Source of the DNA: Synechococcus sp. ATX 2A4
Lineage (GTDB): Bacteria; Cyanobacteriota; Cyanobacteriia; PCC-6307; Cyanobiaceae
Reading direction: 5' to 3'
Assembly: GCF_024346375.1 (NCBI RefSeq)
Contig: NZ_JAGQCV010000002.1
Span: forward strand, 1-64,000
Length of the DNA: 64,000 nt
Both the position numbers and the translations under genes were made by a program. The notes under the pieces are model-generated. The model saw only the letters and a list, made by a program, of their open reading frames with translations, was not told the DNA's origin and did not search any database. Below, in pieces: positions 43,842 through 52,812 of the stretch. The number at the start of each line of letters is the position of its first letter. Positions within the stretch are counted from its first letter, which is position 1.

Positions 43842-44663
43842 TCAGAAGAGCGAAGGACGGCGGTGGTTCAGGCTCGGCATCTGGGTGCGAACCCGTTGGC
43901 CATGATCAGGGTCGACCGGCGCCACCGCCAGCCCAGCGGAAATTCCCGCATCCGCCAGCACCGTGCCCCATGGGTCGATCACCAGGGCATGGCCATGGCT
44001 CTGGCGGCGGCCGTAGTGCAGTCCGGTCTGGGCAGGAGCCAGCACGTAGGCGGTGTTCTCGATCGCCCGTGCCTGCAGCAGCACCTGCCAGTGGTCTTTT
44101 CCGGTGAAGGCGGTGAAGGCGGCCGGAATCATGATCAGCTCGGCGCCGGCACCGGCCAGGTGGCGGTAGAGCTCGGGGAAGCGCACGTCGTAGCAGATCG
44201 ACAGCCCGATGCGGCACAGCCCCGGCACATCCACCACCGGCGGCAGGACATCGCCCGCTTTCACCGTGCCCGATTCCCGGTAGGTGTTGCCGTCCGGCAG
44301 ATCGACGTCAAACAGGTGGATCTTGTCGTAGCGGGCCAGCAGCTGGCCTTCGGTGCCCACCAGCTCGGCGCGGTTGAAGGTGGCTCTCTCCCCGGCCGGC
44401 ACGGGAAAGCCGCCGCCCAGCAGGGTCACCTGATAGCGCCGCGCCATCGTGACCAGGAAGCGGCTGCAGCGTTCCGCCAGGCTGCCCGCCAGCTCCAGCC
44501 GTCGCTCGTCGTCGCCCATGAAGGCGAAGTTCTCCGGCAGCCCCACCAGGTCGGCGCCGCGCCGGGCCGCCAGATCGATCAGCTCCTCGGCGGCCGCGAA
44601 ATTGGCCTCCGGATCGGGCGTGCTGGTGAGTTGCAGAGCAGCGGCCAGGAAGCTCGTCACCAT
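43842..44663 (-). CDS. carbon-nitrogen hydrolase, Nit type
   Basis: A 273-residue nitrilase-superfamily protein. The Glu-Lys-Cys triad is visible in LPENFAFMGDDERRL, RYDKIHLFDVDLPDG and LSICYDVRFPELYRHL. The surrounding sequence fits Nit1/Nit2-like amidases that hydrolyse deaminated glutathione (repair of a transaminase side product). The amidase substrate is an inference. ATG 44663 is chosen. It is followed downstream by the amidase gene. Confidence 0.9.
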   Translation of the reverse strand: MVTSFLAAALQLTSTPDPEANFAAAEELIDLAARRGADLVGLPENFAFMGDDERRLELAGSLAERCSRFLVTMARRYQVTLLGGGFPVPAGERATFNRAELVGTEGQLLARYDKIHLFDVDLPDGNTYRESGTVKAGDVLPPVVDVPGLCRIGLSICYDVRFPELYRHLAGAGAELIMIPAAFTAFTGKDHWQVLLQARAIENTAYVLAPAQTGLHYGRRQSHGHALVIDPWGTVLADAGISAGLAVAPVDPDHGQRVRTQMPSLNHRRPSLF

Positions 44664-44735
44664 GGGGAGAGAAGAAGTCGGCGGAACTGTAAGGGGAGGT
44701 GCCTTCCGGCATCTGGGCAGGGCTGGAGGCCAGGC

Positions 44736-45503
44736 TCAGCTGGCTTTGAGCACGCCCGGCTCGGCCTGCATCGGCACGATCTGCAGGGAATCCACGGCGG
44801 CGCAGCAGCGGAAATCGGCGTCATGGTCGCCCAGGCTGATCAGACGCCGGCCGTGGCTGGCGGTGCGCAGGCAGCCCTCCGGGTCGTGGCGCCACTGCTG
44901 CCATAGCGCCAGCGCCGCCACCATCTCGTCGTTGCCGGCCTCCACCGACGTGCCGCTCGCGGCTGCTGCGTCCATCGCCGCCTGGGCCACGGCACCAGCC
45001 GCCAGGGTGTCTTCCAGCGAATAGGAGCCTTCCCAGCCGCTCCCCACGATCCACACCTGCTGGCACTCCCGCTCCAGCAACCGCGCCGCCACCGCCGCGC
45101 GGTTGGGCAGGCAGGCGGTCAGCAGCAACGGCACCTCCCGCACCTTGTCAAGCGAGCGGGTGCCATTCGTGGTGCTCATGAAGATGCGCTTGCCCGCCAC
45201 CCGTTCCGGCGTGACCGCCAGGGGCGAGTTACCGAGATCGAAACCCTCCACCCGGGCGCCGCCCCGTTCACCGGCCGTGAGCCGTTGCGGGGCAGGCCAG
45301 GCCGCCGCCGCGGTTTTGAGGCTGTCGAGATCGGCGAAGGCCTGCACGGCCTCGGCGCCGTTCTGCAGCGCCCAGGCGATCGTGGTGGTGGCGCGCAGCA
45401 CGTCAATCACCACCGCCGCATCCGGGCCGGCTGCCGCCGCTGGGCCGCGATCGGGCACGTCTTCAGAGGTGTGGAAGGTATGGATCAGCACGGCGCAGGG
45501 CAC
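44736..45503 (-). CDS. 2-phosphosulfolactate phosphatase family (ComB)
   Basis: A 255-residue ComB-family protein: [40 protein letters not shown], then [12 protein letters not shown] and [18 protein letters not shown]. In methanogens it makes sulfolactate for coenzyme M. In cyanobacteria the family is conserved but its true substrate is unknown. It starts at GTG 45503 (or GTG 45491), divergent from ubiD with only 45 bp between. Confidence 0.88.
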   Translation of the reverse strand: MPCAVLIHTFHTSEDVPDRGPAAAAGPDAAVVIDVLRATTTIAWALQNGAEAVQAFADLDSLKTAAAAWPAPQRLTAGERGGARVEGFDLGNSPLAVTPERVAGKRIFMSTTNGTRSLDKVREVPLLLTACLPNRAAVAARLLERECQQVWIVGSGWEGSYSLEDTLAAGAVAQAAMDAAAASGTSVEAGNDEMVAALALWQQWRHDPEGCLRTASHGRRLISLGDHDADFRCCAAVDSLQIVPMQAEPGVLKAS

Positions 45504-45548
45504 GGGTCGCGTGCGTCACAGTAGGCAGCGACGCTCAGGACCCCCTCA

Positions 45549-47111
45549 ATGCCGGCCACGCTGCCGCGGAGTTCCACCCGTGATCTGCGGGGCTTTCTGG
45601 CGCTGCTGGAGCAGCGCGGCCAGCTGCGGCGGATCACCGCCCCCGTTGACCCCGACCAGGAACTGGCCGCGATCGCCGATCGGGTGCTGGCCCGTGGTGG
45701 TCCCGGCCTGCTGTTTGAGAACGTGATCGGCAGCCCGATGCCGGTGGCGGTGAACCTGCTGGGCACCGTGCAGCGGGTGGTATGGAGCATGGGCCTGGAG
45801 CGGGCCGAACAACTGGAGGATCTGGGCGCGCGGCTGGCCCTGCTGCAGCAGCCCCGGCCGCCGAAGGGGCTGCGCGAGGCGGTGCGTTTCGGCGGAGTGC
45901 TCTGGGATGTGGTGAAGGCCCGCCCTGACCTCGACCTGCTGCCCCCCTGCCACCAGCAGGTGTTCAAGGGGGACGCGGTGAACCTCGACAGCCTGCCGCT
46001 GCTGCGCCCCTGGCCCGGCGATGCCGGCGGGGTGATCACCCTCGGCCTGGTGATCACCAAGGACCCGGAGACGGGTGTGCCCAATGTGGGCGTCTACCGG
46101 CTGCAGCGCCAGTCGGCGAACACCATGACGGTGCACTGGCTGAGCGTGCGCGGCGGTGCCCGCCACCTGCGCAAGGCGGCCGCACTGGGCAAGCCGCTGG
46201 AGGTGGCGGTCGCGATCGGCGTGCACCCCCTGCTGGTGATGGCCGCCGCCACCCCGATCCCGGTGCAACTGTCCGAATGGCTGTTCGCCGGCATCTACGC
46301 CGGCGAGGGTGTGCGTCTGGCCAAGTGCAAGACGGTGGATCTGGAGGTGCCCAGCCACAGCGAGGTGGTGCTGGAGGGCACGATCACCCCCGGCGAGGAA
46401 CAGCCCGACGGCCCCTTCGGCGATCACATGGGCTTCTACGGCGGCGTGGAGGCCTCGCCGCTGGTGCGCTTTCAGTGCATGACCCAGCGCAGGAACCCGG
46501 TGTTTCTCACCACCTTCAGCGGCCGCCCGCCGAAGGAGGAGGCGATGCTGGCGATTGCGCTCAACCGCATCTACACGCCGATCCTGCGGCAACAGGTGCC
46601 CGAGATCATTGATTTCTTCCTGCCGATGGAAGGGCTCAGCTACAAGCTGGCCGTGCTCTCGATCGACAAGGCCTATCCGGGCCAGGCGAAGCGGGCGGCG
46701 ATGGCCTTCTGGACCGTCCTCCCCCAGTTCACCTACACAAAGTTTGTGGTGGTGGTCGACAAATCGATCAACATCCGCGACCCGCGCCAGGTGATCTGGG
46801 CGATCAGTGCCCAGGTGGACCCCCAGCGGGATCTGTTCGTGCTGGAGGACACCCCGTTCGACACACTCGATTTCGCCAGCGAGCGGCTGGGACTGGGCGG
46901 CCGCCTGGCGATCGATGCCACCACCAAGGTCGGGCCGGAGAAACGCCACGACTGGGGCGAACCGCTCGGCCGACCGGCGGCGATCGAAGACCGCATCGAT
47001 GCCCGCTGGCAGGAGCTGGGCCTGGCCGACATCGACGCCACCGAACCGGATCCCACCCTGTTCGGCTACACCCTGGAGCACGTGCTGGAGCGACTGGCGG
47101 CAAGGCGTTGA
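45549..47111 (+). CDS. UbiD-family decarboxylase
   Basis: A 520-residue UbiD-type protein that uses prenylated FMN: TMTVHWLSVRGGARHLRKAA, VPSHSEVVLEGTITPGEEQP, DGPFGDHMGFYGG, SGRPPKEEAMLAIALN and VDKSINIRDPRQVIWA are typical. In cyanobacteria it is thought to decarboxylate 4-hydroxy-3-solanesylbenzoate in plastoquinone synthesis, which fits the sds gene 3.7 kb away. No ubiX is in the window. It starts at ATG 45549, and its stop overlaps the Rrf2 gene. Confidence 0.92.
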   Translation: MPATLPRSSTRDLRGFLALLEQRGQLRRITAPVDPDQELAAIADRVLARGGPGLLFENVIGSPMPVAVNLLGTVQRVVWSMGLERAEQLEDLGARLALLQQPRPPKGLREAVRFGGVLWDVVKARPDLDLLPPCHQQVFKGDAVNLDSLPLLRPWPGDAGGVITLGLVITKDPETGVPNVGVYRLQRQSANTMTVHWLSVRGGARHLRKAAALGKPLEVAVAIGVHPLLVMAAATPIPVQLSEWLFAGIYAGEGVRLAKCKTVDLEVPSHSEVVLEGTITPGEEQPDGPFGDHMGFYGGVEASPLVRFQCMTQRRNPVFLTTFSGRPPKEEAMLAIALNRIYTPILRQQVPEIIDFFLPMEGLSYKLAVLSIDKAYPGQAKRAAMAFWTVLPQFTYTKFVVVVDKSINIRDPRQVIWAISAQVDPQRDLFVLEDTPFDTLDFASERLGLGGRLAIDATTKVGPEKRHDWGEPLGRPAAIEDRIDARWQELGLADIDATEPDPTLFGYTLEHVLERLAARR

Positions 47112-47575
47112 TCAAACGGCGCGGCCTGCAGGCGCTCAAGGCGCTGCTGGAGCTGGCCAAGGAGCCGGGCGCCTGGCGTTCGGTCGCCCAGATCGCCGCT
47201 GCGCAGTCGCTGCCGGCCCCGATGCTGGAGCAGCTGCTGCTGCAGTTGCGGCGGGCCGATCTGGTGGAGGCGCGCCGGGGCCGCAGCGGCGGGTACCGCC
47301 TGCGGCGATCACCGGCGGCAATCCCCCTGGTGGCCGTGCTGCAGGCGGTGCAGGCCGATCCGGCGCTGGGGCCGGCGGCGGCCATGGCCAGCGACCTGGC
47401 ACTGACGGGCCGTGACCCGGCGCTAGCGGGTGAGCAGGTGGCCCAGGCCCTGGTGCGGCGCCTGCAGCGGGCGCTGGAGCGGGAACTGGCCGTGCTCACG
47501 CTTGAGGAGCTGCTCTTCGATCTGCGCAGCTGGCAGGAATGCCTCAGCGAAGAGGGCGGCCTGATGGTGGGCTAA
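47108..47575 (+). CDS. Rrf2-family regulator without Fe-S cysteines
   Basis: A 155-residue winged-helix regulator: MIKRRGLQALKALLELAKEP, SVAQIAAAQSLPAPMLEQLL, LRRADLVEARRGRSGGYRLR, then SPAAIPLVAVLQAV. The fold is Rrf2-like (IscR, NsrR), but the Cys triad that binds the Fe-S cluster is absent. The only Cys is near the C-terminus (WQECLSEE), so it probably senses something else or only binds DNA. TTG 47108 overlaps the ubiD stop as TTGA. Confidence 0.85.
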   Translation: MIKRRGLQALKALLELAKEPGAWRSVAQIAAAQSLPAPMLEQLLLQLRRADLVEARRGRSGGYRLRRSPAAIPLVAVLQAVQADPALGPAAAMASDLALTGRDPALAGEQVAQALVRRLQRALERELAVLTLEELLFDLRSWQECLSEEGGLMVG

Positions 47576-47639
47576 CGCACAGCGCGGCCTGCGCAAACGC
47601 CGAACGCGGCCAGGATGGCCTGGTGTTGATCCTGTGCTG

Positions 47640-50303
47640 ATGCCTGACCGCGATGCCATTGAGAGCGCCGAACGGCGCCGCATGGCCGAACGGGATCAGG
47701 GGCTGGTGCCCTGGGCGCTGTGGGGCAGCTACCTGCCGGATCGCCAGTGGGGCACGGTGCGGGAGGACTATTCCGCCGACGGCGATGCCTGGCGCTCCTT
47801 CCCGCACGACCACGCCCGCTCGCGCGTGTACCGCTGGGGAGAAGACGGCCTTTTGGGCCTGTGCGACGAACACGCCCACCTCTGCTTTTCGGTGGCGCTC
47901 TGGAACGGCCTTGATCCGATCCTCAAGGAACGGCCCTTCGGCCTGGGCAACCCCGAAGGCAACCACGGCGAAGACATCAAGGACTACACCTTTCATCTGG
48001 CCAACACCCCCACCCACAGCTTCATGCGGGGGCTTTACAAATATCCCCAGCGCTGCTTTCCCTACGACCACCTGATCCACGAGAACGGGCGGCGCGGTCG
48101 CGACAGCCCTGAATACGAGCTGGTCGACACGGGGCTGTTCGACGACGACCGTTACTTCGATGTGGAGGTGGAGTATTCCAAGGCGGCGGCCGACGACCTG
48201 TTGATCCGGCTGCGGCTCACCAACCGGGGCCCTGACCCTGCCCCGCTCACCCTCCTGCCCACCCTGTGGTTGCGCAACACCTGGAGCTGGGGCTACACGG
48301 GCGCGCTCGAGCAGCCGCTGGAGCTCGAAGGGGATCTGCTGCGCACCCCTGTGCTGCCTGGCCTCGGCTCCTACCGGCTGGCCTGCGCCGAGCCGGGCCC
48401 CTGGATCTTCACCGACAACGAGACCAACACCGAGCGCCTGTTCCGCCAGCCCAACCGGCGGCCGTTTCAGAAAGATGGCTTTCACCGTTATGTGGTCGAG
48501 GGGGAGGAGGGCGTGATCAACCCCGCCCAGCGGGGCACCAAGGCGGCCCGGTTGCTGCGCCGCACCCTGGCGCCAGGTGAAACCTGGGTGGTGGATCTGC
48601 GCCTCTGGGCGGGCGAGCAGCCGGCGGACTTCGGCGCGGCGTTCGACGCCATTCATCAGGTGCGCGAGCAGGAATGGAGCGCTTATTTCGAGCACTGCGT
48701 GCCGGGGCTGGACGCCGACGACCGTCGCATTCACCTTGCAGCCGCCGCTGGATTGCTGTGGTGCAAGAAGTACTACAGCTGGGATGTGAAGCGCTGGCTG
48801 GAGGGGGATCCAGGCCAGCCGGTGCCGCCGCCGGAGCGCTTCAAGAGTGCCAATGCGGCCTGGCGGCGTCTGCATGTGGAAGATGTGATCTCCATGCCCG
48901 ATTCGTGGGAGTACCCCTATTTCTGCCAGTGGGATCTGATGGTGCACGCCGTGGCCTTCGCCGGCTTCGATGCGGCCACCGCCAAGGAGCAGTGCATGTT
49001 GCTGCGCAGCCCCCGCTTCACGGCGCCCAACGCCCAGACCCCCGCCTACGAATGGGCCCTCTCCGATCCGAACCCACCGATCGGCGCCTGGGCGGCGATG
49101 CGTGTGTTCCAGATCGATCGCAAGCAGAACGCTGCACCGGACCTGCCCTTTCTCCGGGCCGCGCTGCGCAAGCTGCTGCTGGAATACGGCTGGTGGGCCA
49201 ACCGCAATGATCGCTCCGGCGACAATGTGTTCGAGGGTGGATTCCTCGGGCTTGATAACATCGCCGTGTTTGATCGCCGCTTTCCGCTGGCCGATGGCAG
49301 CCACATCGGCGAAAGTGATGGCATCGCCTGGATGGCGTCGCTGAGCCTGAATCTGCTCAACATCAGCGTGGAGCTGAGCGTGAGCGAACCGGAGTATGCA
49401 GATCTATGCGAGCGCTTCGTCTACGACTTCGTGCAACTCAACCTCACGCTCAACACCCCCACAGACAACGAATTTCTGAACTGGGATGAACAGGATGGCT
49501 TCTACTACGACGTGATCAAGCGGCCCGACGGCAGCACCGACTTCCTGCGCAGCCGCTCGATCGCGGGCCTGATTCCCCTGCTGGCGGTGGCCAGTTTTGA
49601 TCAGGAGACACTGGCGCGGTTGCCGGTGCTGGATGTGAAGAACAGCTTGGCGTGGTACACCCACGAGCGCACCTCCCCCTCCTGGGTGGAAACGCACCTG
49701 GGCCGGCGGCACAACGACCGGCTGCTGTTTTCCCTGGTGCCGGAAGATCGGTTGCGTCGCATCTGTGAGCGTCTGTTTGATGAGGCGGAGTTCCTTTCTC
49801 CCTATGGCATCCGCTCGCTGTCAAAGGTGTATGAAGCGGCCCCCTTCTGCTACACCGAAGGCAGTGAATCTGATTGTCTTGCTTATTCACCTGCAGACAG
49901 TCCAGTGGCGATGTTTGGTGGCAACTCCAACTGGCGTGGGCCGGTGTGGATGCCGCTCAATTATCTGTTGATCGAATCTCTGCAGAAGTTTGGTCACTTC
50001 TATGGTGACAGCTTCATGGTGGAGTTTCCCACCGGCTCCGGCGTGTGGCTCAGCCTCTGGGACGTGTCGTTGAAGCTGGAGCAGCGGCTGGTGAATCTTT
50101 TCCGCCGTGACAGCAAGGGCCGCCGCGCCTTTCTGGGGGATGTGGATCTGTTTCAACAGAACCCCCACTGGCGTGATCTGATCCAGTTCCATGAGTATTT
50201 CCATGGAGACACCGGCCGCGGGGTGGGCGCCAGCCATCAGACCGGCTGGAGCGCGATCGTCTGCAAGATGATCAACCAGCTCTCCCAGTATCCGGTCCCC
50301 TGA
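47640..50303 (+). CDS. GH63-like glycoside hydrolase (MGH1 type)
   Basis: An 887-residue protein with the (alpha/alpha)6 barrel of GH63-like glucosidases: WALWGSYLPDRQWGTVREDY and SRVYRWGEDGLLGL at the start, YPYFCQWDLMVHAVAFAGFD, EGGFLGLDNIAVFDRRFPL, then FGGNSNWRGPVWMPLNYLLI. The Asp in QWDL and the Glu in MVEFPTGSG may be catalytic. Bacterial members include glucosylglycerate and related compatible-solute hydrolases; the substrate here is not known. The open frame begins at 47634; ATG 47640 is chosen. Confidence 0.85.
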   Translation: MPDRDAIESAERRRMAERDQGLVPWALWGSYLPDRQWGTVREDYSADGDAWRSFPHDHARSRVYRWGEDGLLGLCDEHAHLCFSVALWNGLDPILKERPFGLGNPEGNHGEDIKDYTFHLANTPTHSFMRGLYKYPQRCFPYDHLIHENGRRGRDSPEYELVDTGLFDDDRYFDVEVEYSKAAADDLLIRLRLTNRGPDPAPLTLLPTLWLRNTWSWGYTGALEQPLELEGDLLRTPVLPGLGSYRLACAEPGPWIFTDNETNTERLFRQPNRRPFQKDGFHRYVVEGEEGVINPAQRGTKAARLLRRTLAPGETWVVDLRLWAGEQPADFGAAFDAIHQVREQEWSAYFEHCVPGLDADDRRIHLAAAAGLLWCKKYYSWDVKRWLEGDPGQPVPPPERFKSANAAWRRLHVEDVISMPDSWEYPYFCQWDLMVHAVAFAGFDAATAKEQCMLLRSPRFTAPNAQTPAYEWALSDPNPPIGAWAAMRVFQIDRKQNAAPDLPFLRAALRKLLLEYGWWANRNDRSGDNVFEGGFLGLDNIAVFDRRFPLADGSHIGESDGIAWMASLSLNLLNISVELSVSEPEYADLCERFVYDFVQLNLTLNTPTDNEFLNWDEQDGFYYDVIKRPDGSTDFLRSRSIAGLIPLLAVASFDQETLARLPVLDVKNSLAWYTHERTSPSWVETHLGRRHNDRLLFSLVPEDRLRRICERLFDEAEFLSPYGIRSLSKVYEAAPFCYTEGSESDCLAYSPADSPVAMFGGNSNWRGPVWMPLNYLLIESLQKFGHFYGDSFMVEFPTGSGVWLSLWDVSLKLEQRLVNLFRRDSKGRRAFLGDVDLFQQNPHWRDLIQFHEYFHGDTGRGVGASHQTGWSAIVCKMINQLSQYPVP

Positions 50304-50355
50304 GCGCAGCATCGGTCTGTCACTGCTTTCCTTTTCCGTCGCCACTCACTCCGCC

Positions 50356-51993
50356 ATGTCTGCCACCCCAACGGCCCGGATCATTGACCCGTCGATCACC
50401 CTTTCTCCGCTGCCTGGCGTTGGGCAGTTGAATCCACCGGATGGTAGCCACGTGGATGTGCTGATCATCGGCAGTGGGGCCGGTGGCGGCACCCTGGCGC
50501 GGCACCTGGCCGGCAGCGGCCTCAAGGTGCTGGTGCTGGAACGCGGCGACTGGCTCCCCCAGGAGCCGCAGAACTGGAGCGCCGAAGCGGTGTTTCAGCA
50601 GGGCCGCTATGTGTCTGCAGACACCTGGCATGACAAGCACGGCAAGGCCTTTCAGCCCGGCAGCCACTACATGGTGGGAGGCGCCACCAAGATGTATGGG
50701 GCCGCCCACTTCCGCCTGCGCGAGGCTGATTTCGGCGAGCTGATTCACCACGACGGCCTCTCACCGGCCTGGCCCCTCCCTTACGACGTCTTCGAGCCCT
50801 ATTACCAGCGCGCCGAAGAACTGTTCCACGTGCATGCCCAGCAGGGGGAAGATCCCACCGAACCCCGCCGCAGCGCCCCCTATCCCCACCCGCCGATCGC
50901 CCATGAGCCGCGCATGCAGAAGCTGGTCGACGACCTGCTCGCCGCCGGCCTGCGCCCCTTTCATGCCCCCAGCGGTGTGATGCTTGATGAGGCCAACCTG
51001 CCCTTCAGCCGCTGCCGCAAGTGCAACCGCTGTGATGGCTTTCCCTGCCTGGTGCACGCCAAGGGCGATGCGGACGTGGTGGGCATCCGGCCGGCATTGG
51101 CCGATGCGAATGTGTCGCTGCTCACCCGCGCCCATGTGCAGCGGCTGCTCACCGACGCCAGTGGTGGGCGGGTCACGGCGGTGGAGCTCCTGCGCGATGG
51201 CGAGCCGATGCGCTTCTCCGCCGATGTGGTGGTGGTGAGTTGCGGCGCCGCCAACAGCGCCCGGCTGCTGCTGATGTCTGCCAACGACCGACACCCGGCC
51301 GGCCTGGCCAATGGCTCCGGGCAGGTGGGGCGCAACTACATGTTCCACAACAGCAAGGCCCTGGTGGCCCTGGCCCATGAACCCAACACCACTGTGTTTC
51401 AGAAGACGGTGTCGATCAATGACTGGTATCTGGGCTCTGAGGCGTTCCCCTACCCGATGGGCAACATCCAGATGACCGGCAAGACCAGCGGCACGATCAT
51501 GAAGGGCTATGCCCCGCTGGAAACCTTCCTGATGCCGGGCTGGAGCATGGACCGGATCGCGGAACATGCGCTGGATTTCTGGCTGAGCAGCGAGGATCTT
51601 CCCGACCCCGAGAACCGCATCACTGTGAACAAGGAGGGGGCGATCACCCTCTCCTACACCCCCAACAATCAAACCGCCAGCGCCAGGCTGGAGCACAATC
51701 TGCGGGGCCTGCTGGATTCGCTCTATCTGAAGAATCACCTGGTGGAGCGGCAGATCTATGTGAAATCCACCATGGCGATTGCCGCCGTGGGCCACCAGGC
51801 CGGCACCTGCCGCTTCGGCACCGATCCCACCACATCGGTACTGGATCTTGATTGCAAAGCCCACGAGCTCGACAACCTCTACGTGGTGGACACCAGCTTC
51901 TTCCCCAGCATCGGCGCGGTGAATCCCTCGCTCACCGCCATCGCCAACGCCCTGCGGGTGGGCGACCACCTGATCGCACGGCTGCAGGGATGA
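50356..51993 (+). CDS. GMC-family oxidoreductase
   Basis: A 545-residue FAD-dependent enzyme: the dinucleotide motif VDVLIIGSGAGGGTLARHLA, GSHYMVGGATKMYGAAHFRL, and the C-terminal HQAGTCRFGTDPTTS and DTSFFPSIGAVNPSLTAIAN with the catalytic His/Asn region. A Cys-rich CRKCNRCDGFPC (about residue 217) resembles the cluster of relatives such as gluconate and fructose dehydrogenases, hinting at electron transfer. It follows the GH63 gene by 52 bp, so a sugar-oxidation role is possible. A 14-bp tandem array follows. Confidence 0.9.
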   Translation: MSATPTARIIDPSITLSPLPGVGQLNPPDGSHVDVLIIGSGAGGGTLARHLAGSGLKVLVLERGDWLPQEPQNWSAEAVFQQGRYVSADTWHDKHGKAFQPGSHYMVGGATKMYGAAHFRLREADFGELIHHDGLSPAWPLPYDVFEPYYQRAEELFHVHAQQGEDPTEPRRSAPYPHPPIAHEPRMQKLVDDLLAAGLRPFHAPSGVMLDEANLPFSRCRKCNRCDGFPCLVHAKGDADVVGIRPALADANVSLLTRAHVQRLLTDASGGRVTAVELLRDGEPMRFSADVVVVSCGAANSARLLLMSANDRHPAGLANGSGQVGRNYMFHNSKALVALAHEPNTTVFQKTVSINDWYLGSEAFPYPMGNIQMTGKTSGTIMKGYAPLETFLMPGWSMDRIAEHALDFWLSSEDLPDPENRITVNKEGAITLSYTPNNQTASARLEHNLRGLLDSLYLKNHLVERQIYVKSTMAIAAVGHQAGTCRFGTDPTTSVLDLDCKAHELDNLYVVDTSFFPSIGAVNPSLTAIANALRVGDHLIARLQG

Positions 51994-52016
51994 TCAGGCC
52001 GGGGAGATGGGCGCTG

Positions 52017-52254
52017 GGCCAAATCTCGTCAGTTGAATCTCGTCAGCTGATTCTCGCAAATTGAATCTCGCAAGCTGAACACTTCACATTCAATCTTTCA
52101 GGCCCATTCTTTCAGGTCAAATCTTTCAGGTCCAATCTTTCAAGTCAAATCCTTTAAGTCAAATCTTTCAAGTCCAATCGTGAACTTATGATCATGCAGT
52201 CTCAATCATGCAATCTCAATATTGAGAGTCGAATCTTATCTGATCAAGTCTGTT
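52017..52254. repeat. 14-bp tandem repeat array, 17 units, between two convergent genes
   Basis: From 52017, 24 bases after the GMC stop, the sequence divides into 17 units of exactly 14 bp with no slips. They end at 52254, the base before the DoxX stop codon. The consensus is about AGTCAAATCTTTCA; the best copies are at 52115, 52129, 52143, 52157 and 52171. Edge copies are more diverged (CTCGTC or CATGCA endings). The array is AT-rich inside a GC-rich region and is not a multiple of three, so it is not coding. Confidence 0.9.
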
Positions 52255-52752
52255 TCAATCGAAACTGAGCATCAGGAAATCGCGGATCAGTAGTCCGTCG
52301 AGGGAAAGAGCTCCACCACCAGCGCCGATCAGCACCAGGCACATCACCACATACATGGCGGCTTTTTCCCAGCTGGGCGGTTCCCCAACGCCCATGGGGC
52401 CCGCATAATCTCCCGGCGGAATCTGATAGGGATCAGGGGCAATGAAGGGGGTGCCCGCCAGCACCTCCAGCACCATGGCGTAGCCCATCGACACCAGAAT
52501 CGCCAGGGCGGCGAGGGGCGTGAGCAGACCGGGGATCAGGGCGATGCCGCCACCCCACATCGAGAAGGCCGAAAGAAAACACAGCCAGCGCGGTGTTTTC
52601 AGGGCGGCCGCCCAGGTGGTGAGGTTGCGCAGCTTCGGCCAGCCGTGGCGGATGAAGGCGATGCCGGTGAACACCCGCAGCACTGTCAGCACCGCTTCGC
52701 TGAGGGGAGAGGGGCCGATCGGCACCAGAATCTCCACGATGTCCACGGCCAC
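52255..52752 (-). CDS. DoxX-family membrane protein
   Basis: A 165-residue four-helix protein: VLTVLRVFTGIAFIRHGWPK, WLCFLSAFSMWGGGIALIPG, TPLAALAILVSMGYAMVLEV and AMYVVMCLVLIGAGGGALSL. The RHGWPKL segment is typical of DoxX. It may take part in a membrane oxidoreductase or redox-stress complex; the role in cyanobacteria is unclear. Its stop codon directly abuts the 14-bp array. Confidence 0.85.
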   Translation of the reverse strand: MAVDIVEILVPIGPSPLSEAVLTVLRVFTGIAFIRHGWPKLRNLTTWAAALKTPRWLCFLSAFSMWGGGIALIPGLLTPLAALAILVSMGYAMVLEVLAGTPFIAPDPYQIPPGDYAGPMGVGEPPSWEKAAMYVVMCLVLIGAGGGALSLDGLLIRDFLMLSFD

Positions 52753-52812
52753 GGCAGCTCATGCGCGACGGTTCCTCACGGTAACCAAGGTGGCCCGAGC
52801 CGCTGGCGGGCT

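Noticed and set aside
52017-52254. CRISPR array
   Set aside because: Units of 14 bp are contiguous, with no spacers, and there are no cas genes nearby.
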